NCBI GenBank assembly: GCA_947568835.1
Contig: OX387608.1
Span: forward strand, 4,316,001 to 4,380,000
Source: Protonemura montana
Taxonomy: Eukaryota > Arthropoda > Insecta > Plecoptera > Nemouridae
Length of the DNA stretch: 64,000 nucleotides
Direction: 5' to 3'
The notes beneath the pieces are model-generated. The model searched no databases. It was not told where the DNA came from and saw nothing but the letters and a program-made list of their open reading frames with translations. The position numbers were made by a program, and so were the translations under genes. Position 1 is the stretch's first letter, and each line of letters starts with the position of its first letter. This document shows, piece after piece, positions 11,216 to 22,026 of this stretch.

Positions 11216-12218
11216 TGTAGGCTGTTGGCAACAGGTACGTGCTCCTAAATCTAAGGTGTCCCTATGATTTCAATGCTATTTTTAGAGTTTTTAAAACACG
11301 TTTTCAACTAATTTTGACCATCAAAGTGGTGAAAACCACGTAAACCACACATGAAAACACTTAAAAAAGCACGGGCTCTATTTAAGAGAACTGAAAATCG
11401 GTGACTCTAAAGATGACATCCTTGGCTGGCAACCGCTATCCGGGATAATTGACATCGGTCGGTTGCACTTGCTCAACGGGTATTTGTTTCACGTGATGTA
11501 TGGAACACTTAATGTCAAGGTCATCTTGTGTATGACCGTCGTTAAATTCTTGACGAACAGATATCAAATCGAACGTTCAACTAGAAATTACAGTTCTTGT
11601 GAAATCCACGACAGAAATCTTGTAAACTACGTTACTGGGTGAGCCATTTCGAAATTTGCAAGTTAAAAACGACTACCCTCACATTTCTGAACCGGTTCGA
11701 AAACAAAAATCCTGATCTTCCCCAAAGAACGGACCTTGTCAGAGAAAGTATTTTCAGGGAATGACCGTGGACCCTCGTTATCTTTGGAGAGCAACTATAA
11801 GGAATAATTCAAGCGATTTCAATCAATAACTTGATTGAATCGTTTTTGTGCTGTCATCGTGCCGTTATCTGGACTTCATTATTGATTTCAATTTAATTAC
11901 TCATCTGATAGCTCGGAGTTAATTTGATTGCTGTGTTTACAAAATATCACGAAGGCAGTCCAAAGGCAATTCGTTCGACGAAAGGAAAACATCCAATTGC
12001 AACATTTTTACAGATTAGATGGGACACCCAATGAACTTATCAACTTTAGAATGCGACTGACAAAAAAAATAATTATTTTTATAATTAATATAATAATAAT
12101 ATTATAATTATCTTTTGCACCATGCATTACTCATATAATCTCGCGGGAAACGGGGAATTACAACTTTTTTTTGCAGAGCAATTGATATTGTCCAATATCA
12201 CACCATGTTTAATTTATA
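11216..12218. other. Unassigned sequence with an AT-rich palindromic stretch
   Basis: No gene was found. Positions 12064-12112 are almost pure A/T with overlapping ATTATAATTA-type inverted repeats able to form a cruciform. Confidence 0.35.
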
Positions 12219-12575
12219 ACCGGTCTAATGGCGTCGGTGGATGAGGGAATGATGATGACGATGACGATGAACCTAACCTAGCCTAGGAAGGAGAGGAAGA
12301 AACTCGGTGCCGGCACGTAGCCTACTCCTGTCGAAGAGCACCATGAGGAGACCACCGGCTTAACGTCCCTTCCGAAGGACGGTACAACGCGAACAACAGG
12401 ATTCCTACACAAATCCATGCTGTCGAGAGGTTGATAAGCAAGGCGAATGAATTTGCTGTACTAACTTTCATCCCTCCAACCTCTCCCCCAAACAGAACTG
12501 GTCATGTGTATGATGGTCACCCATCCAATACCTGACTCAGCGCAGTGTTGCTTAACTTCAGTGATCTCACAGAGA
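12219..12575 (-). mobile_element. 5S-headed SINE, copy a
   Basis: Read on the minus strand: a 5S-derived head (GTTAAGCAACACTGCGCTGA), a body with GTACCGTCCTTCGGAAGGGA, CGTTAAGCCGGTGGT and ACGTGCCGGCACCGAG, and a terminal ATCATCATTC / CGACGCCATTAGACC region. The distal CGTTAAACAC tail is missing. The head's box C-like TGGGTGACC remains. Confidence 0.85.
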
Positions 12576-12977
12576 TACCATTCCCTTTTCGGCATCAAAT
12601 TTCATCAAAGTTTACATTAACATAACCTCACAAACGAAATAGCTATCGTATGTGTCGCCCATTCTATTCCAGCCTCCTTACAAAATACATACTGTATATT
12701 GGTTCCCTCTCTTATCAGTTTCGCTCTCCAGCTGTAATCAGCACCTTGGCAAACAAACACGGCCTTGCTGGCTGCAAGTCGCCAAGCAGTCTTCCAACTC
12801 TTATCTTATCACTAAATCGCGATGATATCATCGTACATTGTGTTAGTGTGTTGTCAACCACGTGGCTATGTCCATTCACTATCGAAATGCTTCGGTCGTG
12901 GATTTATTAGCACCGAGAGTAGGTACTGTAGAACTCACTGTTAGGCATTTTAGACTCATTTCTACGCCATAGGTCGG

Positions 12978-13155
12978 GTTTTACCATAATGTTCAACTAT
13001 AAGTTGGATCTCTAGCTCACAGAAACATCTGAATTTCACTGCATGTAAATTGGAAGTCGTCATGGCAACAGTTTCAACAAAATGTTCAACTATAAGTTGG
13101 ATCTCTAGCTCACAGAAACATCTGAATTTCACTGCATGTGATTGGAAGTCGTACC
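12978..13155 (+). repeat. 92-bp repeat, locus 2 (2 copies)
   Basis: It starts with GTTTTACCATAAT, one mismatch from the 13-bp border at 928-940, and holds about two 92-bp units that match locus 1. It ends abruptly within GGAAGTCGT. No right-hand inverted repeat is seen. Confidence 0.88.
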
Positions 13156-13239
13156 TAACAAAGCAATATATATTTCTTAATTGATTATTTTTGTAAGATG
13201 CATATAGGATTTCTGGAGAAGGTAATTTTTTTTTAATTT

Positions 13240-13395
13240 TTTGTGGTTTTTTTGTTATCGGTGAAATTTTACACCTGCTTTCACCCTTGATACAGTAACA
13301 GGCACAAATTGCGAAAAGTCGGGAACATTTTGTTGATTTTTATTTAGAATTTAAACCCCAGTTTTAGATAGTTTTTTTCTTCTAAGTGGAACTCG
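13240..13395 (+). mobile_element. Degraded single arm of the palindromic element
   Basis: Matches the right arm at 54487-54620: GTGGTTTTTTTGTTATCGG, CCCTTGATACAGTAACAGGC, GCGAAAAGTCGGGAA and CCCCAGTTTTAGATAGTTTTT. The hammerhead-like core is mutated here. Confidence 0.6.
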
Positions 13396-13849
13396 CTTTG
13401 ATTCGACGAAGCAGTGAGGGGCTGGGCCTTTAAATTACCTAACCTAACCTACAAGTAGCATTGATGATCTGGCCTACCCCTAAGTTCCGGGTTTTCAGTC
13501 GTACGTTAAGTTTTTAACAGACAGTTCAGAAAAAAAATCCCATTCTGATTGGCTGTTGCCAAGGGAATAACGAGTTAACTGACTCGTTAAGACTTATTAT
13601 TTTTCATCGTTTGTGAAGCGAAATTAAGAGCAATTAAACTTAACTAACGAGAAACAAGAATGCAGGTCGCGTTACCTCAAAAGATGCAAATTCGGAGACA
13701 TTTTAGACCCATTTTTAACCGTTTCATCGGCGAATCCATTTCGTCTTCAAGTTTCATGCTATGGTGACCTTGAGACTGGTCCTTGAGAAAACCCCGTCAG
13801 TGAAGGTACCGAGTTTCCTTGTTTTAACTAAGAAACTTTGACATTGAAA

Positions 13850-14095
13850 TGAATTTGTGGAGGAATCCTGTTGTTCACGTTGTACCGTCCTTCGGAAAGG
13901 ACGTTAAACCGGTGGTCCCCTTGGTCTTCGACAGGAGTAGGCTACGTGCCGGCACCGGGTTTCCTCTCCTCCCTTCTAGACTAGGTTAGGTTCATCATCA
14001 TCCACTCATTCACCGACGCTATTAGACCAGTGCCACGTGGCCAGATGTCAAAACAGTGCGTCGTCAAACACAACAATCAAACACTCCTATGCATT
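13850..14095 (+). mobile_element. 5S-headed SINE, copy b (head missing)
   Basis: It starts inside the body at TTTGTGGAGGAATCCTGTTG, carries CGTCCTTCGGAAAGGACGTT, and runs to the full 3' tail AACAGTGCGTCGTCAAACAC followed by an AATC-rich end. The 5S head is absent, consistent with 5' truncation. Confidence 0.85.
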
Positions 14096-14769
14096 TTTAG
14101 CGAAAAATACATTTACGTCAATCAATATCAGTCGATGAAATAAAACGACAACGAAGTAAATTTTCTTCGATGATATCTCAACTAATTACGAGCATGTCAC
14201 GCTCATTGCAGCCGCAGTAACTAGAAAAACAAGTGCTGACTCATCAATGAAATCGGACTCTTCAGTATAGAGTGGCCACTCCAATGGCACAGGAATAGGT
14301 GACAAAAAAACCAAGTTTCGCTATCGTAGATAGACTCGACATCTGAGATGCATTTCTAGAATTGCATGCACGATGCATTGCATGCACTTTGCTAAACTGC
14401 ATCGCTGGCAGTCGTCATGCAATTCACGTCACGCTATATATATAGATATTCGAAGATTTTATCTTTTATGGTCTATAGCTATTATAGTAATCTTAGAGAA
14501 AGGAATAAGACCGTATCTTTAAAAAATATATTGTATTTAAAAAAAAATGTCAAGTTTGTTTTGAGATTGTTTTCGGTTTCAAAGTCTAAAGTGTATTATG
14601 GTTATTTATAAATTATATGTTGGATTTTTTTGTCCGTCTCAAGTGTTTTTACTGCGATGATTAAGTACTTGCGAAGCGTACCTAGCCGATCTACATGCTA
14701 ATTACTCTGTATCGCATAGTCAGGTAATTACGCTAGCAATTGTATATTTTTGCTGATTTATTATTTTGC
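14096..14769. other. Unassigned AT-rich sequence
   Basis: TGCATGCA-type palindromic words cluster at 14365-14400. No supported gene. Confidence 0.3.
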
Positions 14770-15100
14770 ATTGATAGTACTATAGGAAGTGGTGGCTGCT
14801 TTTGTCGTACAAAATGGTCGCCTGTCTCGAGTAGAATATGAACTTGAGTGCGTTTGAAGAGAACGTGCATAGAGTTCTGACATTTAATTTAGAGCTGACA
14901 GATCAACTACAGATGTGGGATGCTATACTAGATGGAGCCACCGTCGTTTCGATATTACATTCCGTTATTTCTCGCAGATTACTCGCATTTGAGACTGGTT
15001 TACACTCAATTAATCTATATTAATGCTAACCTCAACGATTTATAAACAAGTAACGCGATATTTTGAGCCGTAATTCTTTAATTTTAAAGGTTTTTTTAAA
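14770..15100 (-). repeat. Unclassified dispersed repeat, copy 2
   Basis: On the minus strand it reads GAGTGTAAACCAGTCTCAAA, GCGAGTAATCTGCGAGAAATAA and GGTTAGCATTAATA, matching 6740-6800 and 56150-56225. The 61-codon frame at 14838-15023 lies within it. Confidence 0.68.
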
Positions 15101-15154
15101 AAGAACGGCCGCAAGCGCTATCTGGGGTATTTAACGTGATTTTGCAAATGCCTA

Positions 15155-15195
15155 GATTTAGGTGAACACCGGGTTCGAGTCCCGTCCACTTGAAA
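15155..15195 (+). other. tRNA T-arm-like fragment
   Basis: GAACACCGGGTTCGAGTCCC contains a consensus RNA polymerase III box B (GGTTCGAGTCC). No box A or cloverleaf is visible upstream, so this looks like a SINE or tRNA remnant. Confidence 0.35.
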
Positions 15196-15417
15196 AAGTA
15201 CGCATGTTAAAAAAAATTATAAATAAACAAGTCCATCAATACTTCATCTGAATTTGTCTTCTTCAAGATTCTACTGAAGTTCAGTTTATGAACAGCAGGA
15301 TGAGCGACGTTTAGCTTTCACTGAGGCCGGAGCATGCGTTAACTAGCCGTTAAAGTGTCGGTTAAAGACGATGACTTAACGTTGATTTTGGAATTAGTAT
15401 GGGAATGTGGCATATTT

Positions 15418-15525
15418 TTTTTCTTCACTTAGCATTCAAACCCCAGTTTAATTAGTTTTTTGTCAAAACTAGTGCTAAGGTTAGATAAAGTAGACATGAG
15501 TCTAAAAACCATAAGCATGATGAAT
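15418..15525 (+). mobile_element. Terminal fragment of the palindromic element family
   Basis: Contains CTTAGCATTCAAACCCCAGT, GTTTTTTGTCAAAACTAGTG and AGTAGACATGAGTCTAAAAA. The last string also marks the left end of the 54134-54623 element (in reverse) and a fragment at 29158. Confidence 0.6.
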
Positions 15526-16619
15526 AGATTTACGCTCTGCCCGGGAACCGAACTCGGTTCGGTCGAAATCAGAGTGAAATCACTCAGCGCATTATCAAAT
15601 TTAACTTTTTAACAATTTCAATCTTTGAGCTAAAATATATTTTTTATTTTATTTGTACTTTTTTTGGGTTTTGGTGCGCGAATTTGTTCGCTTTCTACTG
15701 ATAAAACGATTGACCGATATTTGTTGCATTTTTAGGAAATCTCCTGAGTCCAACCGACCAAACTAATTAACTAATTAACTAATTAACTAATACTAGCTCC
15801 TTTCGTATGCAGAGAAATACAAATAACATTATCAAAGATCTCGAGCTCGAGGTGAGCTCAGAGCTTAGAGAGCGCTGAGCGGAAAAGCGAGCGAGCCTGA
15901 GGTTCCGCAGGCTTAAGCTTCTTAACGTGCGAGGTCGGAAAATTCAGAGAAATGTTTTCCCGCATTTCCCATGAAACATGTTATCACTAGCAAAACAAAG
16001 TTGCCTCCGCGCAACAATGAATCTCAAAAGGATGAAAAAGAATTGACAATCAACAAAATACCTGAATCTATTACCATCTACTTATCCTCCTAATTCAAGA
16101 AATTAGCAAAAAAAATCACTTTAATCTCCGTATTTTGTTGTTTTTGTTGTTGTACATATAAAGTTGAAGTACTATTTGTACCAATTAATGAATGGTTCGA
16201 CTTTATTCAAAGTTCACAAAAATCCCCTTCAATTAAAACATGTAATCACAAAAATCAATAACAATTACTTGACCTCGACAATACAGTACATTATATAAAA
16301 GACCGATTAAATCTAGAAGTGTGCCTGGATGTCACGTGCTACTACATAACATTCGGTATCAAATGTCAAGTGAAATCAAAGATCTTCTGCATCCTCTCGC
16401 CACATTCTCGAATCGATAATTCCCGCGCTTATCGGTCGCGACTTTTCGCGATACGAGATAGAGACTGGCGTTATCTATCCGAATGAGTCGGCGCGCTGCA
16501 AATAGATGCTAGGTGCGCTGCGTCTGTTGACAGATAGTCAGTGCGAAGTTACGTCGTTGAAAACCACAATGTGATTCAAAAGAGCAGCTTAACTAATGAA
16601 TTAATTAATAGACTTTTAT
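15526..16619. other. Unassigned sequence with an 8-bp simple repeat
   Basis: AACTAATT is repeated about four times at 15762-15792. CpG content is somewhat raised at 15840-15930 and 16390-16560. No supported gene. Confidence 0.3.
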
Positions 16620-16623
16620 GTTT

Positions 16624-17292
16624 CAAAGCTTGAAGCCCATGCTGTTGTCCAGCTCAAGACATGGCTTGTCAAACAAAGCTTGCAGTCCATGCTGTTGTCC
16701 AGCTCAAGACATAGCTTGTCAAACAAAGCTTGCAGTCCATGATGTTGTCCAGCTCAAGACATGGCTTGCCAAACAAAGCTTGCAGTCCATACTGTTGTCC
16801 AGCTCAAGGCATGACTTGCTAAACAAAGCTTGCAGTCCATGCTGTTGACCAGCTTAAGACTTGGCTTGTCAAACAAAGCTTGCAGTCCATGCTGTTGTCC
16901 AGCTCAAGACATGGCTTGCCAAGCAAAGCTTGCAGCCCATGCTGTTGTCCAGCTCAAGACATGGCTTGCCAAACAAAGCTTACAGTCCATACTGTTGTCC
17001 TGCTCAAGACATGACTTGCCAAACAAAGCTTGCAGTCCATGCTGTTGTCCAGCTCAAGGCATGGCTTGCCAGAAAAAGCTTGCAGTCCATGCTTTTGTCC
17101 ACCTCAAAACATGGCTTGCCAAACAAAGCTTACAGCCCATGCTGTTGTCCAGCTCGAGGCATGGCTTGCCAAACAAAGCTTACAGCCCATGCTGTTGTCC
17201 AGCTCAAGACATGGCTTGCCAAACAAAGCTTGCAGCCCATGCTGTTGTCCAGCTCAAGACATGGCTTGCCAAACAAAGCTTACAGCCCATGG
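16624..17292 (+). repeat. 50-bp minisatellite, about 13 copies
   Basis: The unit GCAGTCCATGCTGTTGTCCA, GCTCAAGACATGGCTTGCCA, AACAAAGCTT repeats every 50 bp. Because 50 is not a multiple of three and the unit has no stop in any plus frame, three overlapping false open frames arise (up to 170 codons, Cys/Ser/Gln-rich). They should not be annotated as proteins. Confidence 0.95.
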
Positions 17293-17773
17293 TATATCTG
17301 GTCTTTGAAGTTATTCTTATTTTAAAATTAAGTATAAAATGAGTGAATTGATTATAATTTCAAGACAAAACAAATACCAGTTTACCTCGAGCTTCAGGCA
17401 CACACGAAACTAGAAATATAAATGTAGAATAATTTCCTTTATACTCCTGTTTGAAGACAGGATGCCGCCCGCCGAGTTTTATTACATCTATTAGATTCGA
17501 GACACAGCTATTTAATTAGTAGCTACCTGAGCTAATTAGGCAGACGGAGCAGCTCTGGGGACGGGCTAAGGTTGGAGAGTGGTGAAGTTTTTTTTAAACA
17601 CACTCGAGAGTAATTAGAATGTCGGTGGAAAACGGAAATGTCTTCCCGCAACTTCTCCGTTTTAATTTGAAGGAGACGTCATTATCGAACATATTTAAAC
17701 CGTAAATTGGGTCCGTGGTTGGGAGATCTTAGGAGTATGCTATTTCTGGGTACTTGATTAAACTGTGCACCTT

Positions 17774-17856
17774 GGAGTGGCTTGGAGTGGCCTAAAGTAG
17801 CCTGGAGTAACCTGGAGTAGCCTGGAGTAGTTGGGAGTAGTTGGGAGTAGTTGGGA
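17774..17856 (+). repeat. 10-bp minisatellite
   Basis: Repeats of CCTGGAGTAG drifting to TTGGGAGTAG, about eight copies. Confidence 0.85.
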
Positions 17857-18229
17857 GAAATAGTACTTTAGACTGAATAATCATAAATAGTACCAATATT
17901 CAGTAAAATGTTGAACCATTTTAAGCTTTAAGATTTTATCAAAATCTTAACAAAAATACTGCAGCCGTATCATCTCCATGGTCACTCTCACACCCTGACA
18001 GATTCTTCTGTCTTAACATGCGTAATTTTAATTTGAAAAACTGACCACCATTCAAATATTGTGTTCCAAAACTTTCTGGAATTTCTGTCTGCAGAATAAT
18101 TCCCGTAAAGTCTACTGGACAGTAGTCAAATTAGTTTGGAGGAAAATCGTTGAAAGTGGTCTGCAATATAAACACATTTAGACAACTCCAACATGACATT
18201 ACGTTGATTTCTCGAAATGAAGCTCCTAC

Positions 18230-18310
18230 CCCCCCCCCCCCCCCCCCCCCCTTACCACACAAGCCCGGAAGTGGATGACACAATTGACCCCCCCCCCCCC
18301 CCCCCCCCCC
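18230..18310. repeat. Paired poly-C tracts
   Basis: Two runs of roughly 20 C each (about 18231-18251 and 18290-18310) flank a 38-bp spacer. Such tracts can form C-rich/G-quadruplex structures and are also prone to length error in sequencing. Confidence 0.85.
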
Positions 18311-18549
18311 TCATATGTCACTCGTCAGTCACCTTCCGGTGCAGATCGATACCGTCAGTGAATTGATCCACTCTGAACGGAAAGAACTCAGACAGCTGAT
18401 CGCAGTCACGTGACTCTATGGGTCCACGTGGCGGTGATGTCCAGGAGGAGTGGGGGTGCAGAGGCGGTGACCCTAAATGCAAAACTGCACCGAGAATTCA
18501 ATGACAGGTTCATATTTCAATTGCTAATGATTTGGCGATTAATTTGGTA

Positions 18550-18690
18550 AGTCTTGGTATACCAATGAAGTTAAGCAACACGGCGCAGTTTTGTCTGGTG
18601 GATGGGTGACCGTCGTAGGAAAACTGGTTCGAGTGTCACAAAGGTTAAGCAACATTGCACTGGATTCGGTGCTGGTTGGGTGACCGATTT
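18550..18690 (+). pseudogene. Divergent 5S rRNA-like pair
   Basis: Two blocks, each with GTTAAGCAACA and GGGTGACC, spaced 74 bp apart (starts at about 18571 and 18645). They are much more diverged from 5S rRNA than the SINE heads, so they are an older relic. Confidence 0.55.
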
Positions 18691-21514
18691 TGATCGGGAG
18701 AGAGTTGGATGGCTTTTCTCGCCGACCTCTCCGCTGCAAGTATTGGCGGAAATTATTTCTGTTTTTAAGGAAAAGACTAATTTGGTGGTGCCATTGTTCT
18801 AAAAGTGAAGAGTGAAGACCAAGCGTCTTTCATCTTATCATTGCATTGAGATGAAAGTAATTTGGTGATCAAATCGAGCACAAAGATGGCTGAGGGTGTC
18901 CCACCCTTTTTTGAAGATATAAATAATTGAACGCTTTCATTTGCGATTGGACTTCGAGCATTTCGAAAATTTTCTCTTGAAGCCCTTGTAAAGCCGGTAA
19001 CTTTGAAAAACTCTGCCTGATGGTGTTTTGACACCCGGCCCCTCGGGTTCCACTTAATCTATCAACACGGCCTCTCCGAGCATTCTGTCGCTGGGTATCA
19101 GCAAGTTGGGCTGTGAGATATTGCATTACACGTCAGCCAATTTCAATCCCGCTATGAACCCGTTCAGCAGCCATATTGGATGTGCATTGTAAGGCCGTTT
19201 CTGGTAATTTTCTGGCTGAAAATGGCCTAAATTGGTATTAAATTGGTTATGATTTCAGAAAAGAAAAAAAAACGCTTTGGCGTGAGCGATTTTAAGACAA
19301 CGGATCAAACATTTGGATTTTTTTTTAAATTGGGGCTAAAACAGATATGAAATACAATATGGAAGTTTGAGCAATTAGATTGGCTAAAAAGAATCACATT
19401 CTGGGTAAAAGCCCGAGAGCTAGCCTGCCCTAAGGCCTTCGAAAGGTTAAAACTAAATTACTCTAAGGAAACATATCTTAAAAAATTCAGCAAATTATCA
19501 ATTATTCACGGTTTTCATAAGAAAATAATGCGGCCAATTGTCACCACGTCCGCCACTGAGACCACGTGACAGGTGCAACCACTGTGAGTAATTGGTGACA
19601 TGTCACCGATGATAAAGGGAGAGAGAGACAGAGGGAATAAATGCAGTCCACACGCATGTCGCTTCTAGTCTAGACTGTCACCAATAAATAATTCAATAGT
19701 CATAGATTCGGGTGCTGCTGGTGATATGGCCCGGACTCGACTTGATTGGAATTGTTAATATCTGGAGAGATTTGAATTTCTAGTTCGATTTAAACCTAGT
19801 CTCGATTTGATGTAGGACGGAAGGGGGTCTTGGAGGCCATCAATTAGTAGCCATGAGACAAGGAAATGGGGGGGGGGGGACGTTATTTCTGGAATAAATT
19901 GTCTGCGATTTAAACCTGTCTCGAAACGTCTAAAGGCCCTTAACATTGAAATTTGTCTCTGTTATTTTGATTTGGTTGTGATTTTGAAATATCTGGCTGA
20001 TGTGCTTCTTGATGATTGGTATAGATGAGCGAATTGGTGACAATACCATCAGAGAGGTTGTAAGAAATCGGTTTCGCTTTCGGTCAAAGAAATCGGTCAA
20101 AGACTGAAATAGACGGATAAGGTAAAGAAGAGATGGAAGCCGTAGAACAATAATGAAAGGAAATTCGAAGCTAGAGGAAAATTGCCAGCAGAATTTACTC
20201 TAGGCTTGGGGATATTTCCACCTTCTCGTGGTAGTTATTACTAAAACATATTTCTAATTCTTACCGAGGAAAATCTACAGACTACAGAATCCTGTATGAC
20301 TGCCATTTAAATTATTTAGGTACCACATTACCATTTCTGAAAGCTTTAAGGACCACTCTACGCCTTTAGCGCTAATTTGGCAGACACTCTTACTTTCAGA
20401 AGCAAAGCCTTGCTAACATCAACATCGCCGACCGCATCTTCCCGATCCAACACAACAACAACAAAAAAACAGGTGCTCCTTAATTATTTTCGCAAGAATA
20501 CTGTTACCTCTAAGCTGTTACCCAACCACATAATTCGTTGGTAATCTACCAGTACTTGCTGAGTCCACCATGACACGAGGAAGGCGTTGATAAGGTTATT
20601 AGTGCGATCATTATCCGGTAATCTACATGTATTTTTTTTTTTTAATTCTAGAGAAACACATTGTGCTTTAAGAAATGGTCATTTTACATTTGTACGGTCG
20701 ATTACAAACTCGTCAATGTTGTAAAAACAGTGTTCAATGAGATAATTCTTCATTAAAAAATCACATTCGTTTTTACTTTTCAGTTCTAGTGCTAGTGTAT
20801 TGTAAAATAGGTCCATCTCCCAACCTTCCCTTGCCCCTCAAGATGGTCAAGGCTGAAAGAAGCATTCAATGCAGTGCTACTTTCAGGATATGGGATATGA
20901 ATTTATCCAATTTTCATAGTTTGAAACATGTGTTTTAAACTAAGGTGACTCTAGACTTGGACATATGAAACCCCAAGTATCCAATTGCCATTGTCTGTAC
21001 ATCAACTAAGGTTTCCTTCCGGTCACCCATTCAGAGCATGGTCCAGAACTCGTTAGTCTCTGTAAAAGCCTAATACATTACCCGAGGATCTGTCCGTGTA
21101 GATATTCAGTTAGTTTTCATTCTATCTTGAAAGGAAAGGGAGATTCCGTATAGGTAATCTAAGAGCAAACACGAGTAAATACTTTTAAAACTGCCTTCCA
21201 GGCAGGTGAAACGCTTTTCGACCAGTTTTACCAACTATTATCTCATAAGCTAACAGCAGAGGCCTCCTTAGGCTCGAGCAAAAGCCGCGCGTTGTGAAGT
21301 TGAAACAAAGTAGCATGCAACGGTGTATGCCCGGGCTGAAAGGAGCAGACTAGGTAGCGACCTTCGCCTCGGTAATTAACGCTGGGTTACCGTCATACTG
21401 GCTTACGTGGTCGTACAAACTGATCACTAGACCCATTCACAGAGATAGGAATGTTGGACTAGGATTCGTTTTTGGGGAGGTGGCAAGAGGTTCTTGGAGA
21501 GGTGGCAAAGAGTT
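18691..21514. other. Unassigned intron/intergenic sequence
   Basis: No supported gene. Short open frames on both strands lack splice context. A G9-G10 run lies at about 19869. Confidence 0.3.
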
Positions 21515-22026
21515 CTTCGATTGATTGATTGATTTGTGGTGTTTAACGACGCACTGTTTTGACATCTGGCCATGCGGCAAAAGCGTATGTGGATGAGTGG
21601 ATGATGATGATTCAACATAGCCCAAAAGGAAGGAGGGGAAACCCGGTGCCGGCACGTAGCCTACTCCTGTCGAAGACCAAGGGGACCACCGGCTTAACGT
21701 CCCTTCCGAAGGACGGTACAACGCGAACAGCAGGATTCCTCCACAAATCCATGCTGGCGAGTGAAGTTGCTGTACTAACTTTTATCCCTCCAATCTCTCA
21801 CCCGAACAGAACTGGTCATGTGTATTATAGTCACCCATCCAATACCTGATCCAGCGCAGTGTTGCTTAACTTTCATCCCTCTAACCTCTCTCCCGAACAG
21901 AACTGGTCATGTGTATGATGGTTACCCATCCAATACCTGATCCAGCGCAGTGTTGCTTAACTTTCATCCCTCCAACCTCTCTCCCGAACAGAACTGGTCA
22001 TGTGTATGATGGTCACCCATCCAATA
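21515..22026 (-). mobile_element. 5S-headed SINE, copy c (three tandem heads)
   Basis: The minus-strand tail GTCGTTAAACACCACAAATC and its ATCAATCAA end lie at the left. The body is intact (GGCACCGGGTTTCCCC, CGGAAGGGACGTTAAGCCGG). The head is reiterated at 91-bp spacing (ACTGGTCATG at 21811, 21902 and 21993). Each 91-bp unit joins a 5S box A-to-box C segment to a CATACACATGACCAGTTCTG segment. Confidence 0.92.

Noticed and set aside
16830-17342. 170-codon Cys/Ser-rich open frame
   Set aside because: It runs entirely through the 50-bp minisatellite, and the same peptide appears in the other two plus frames.
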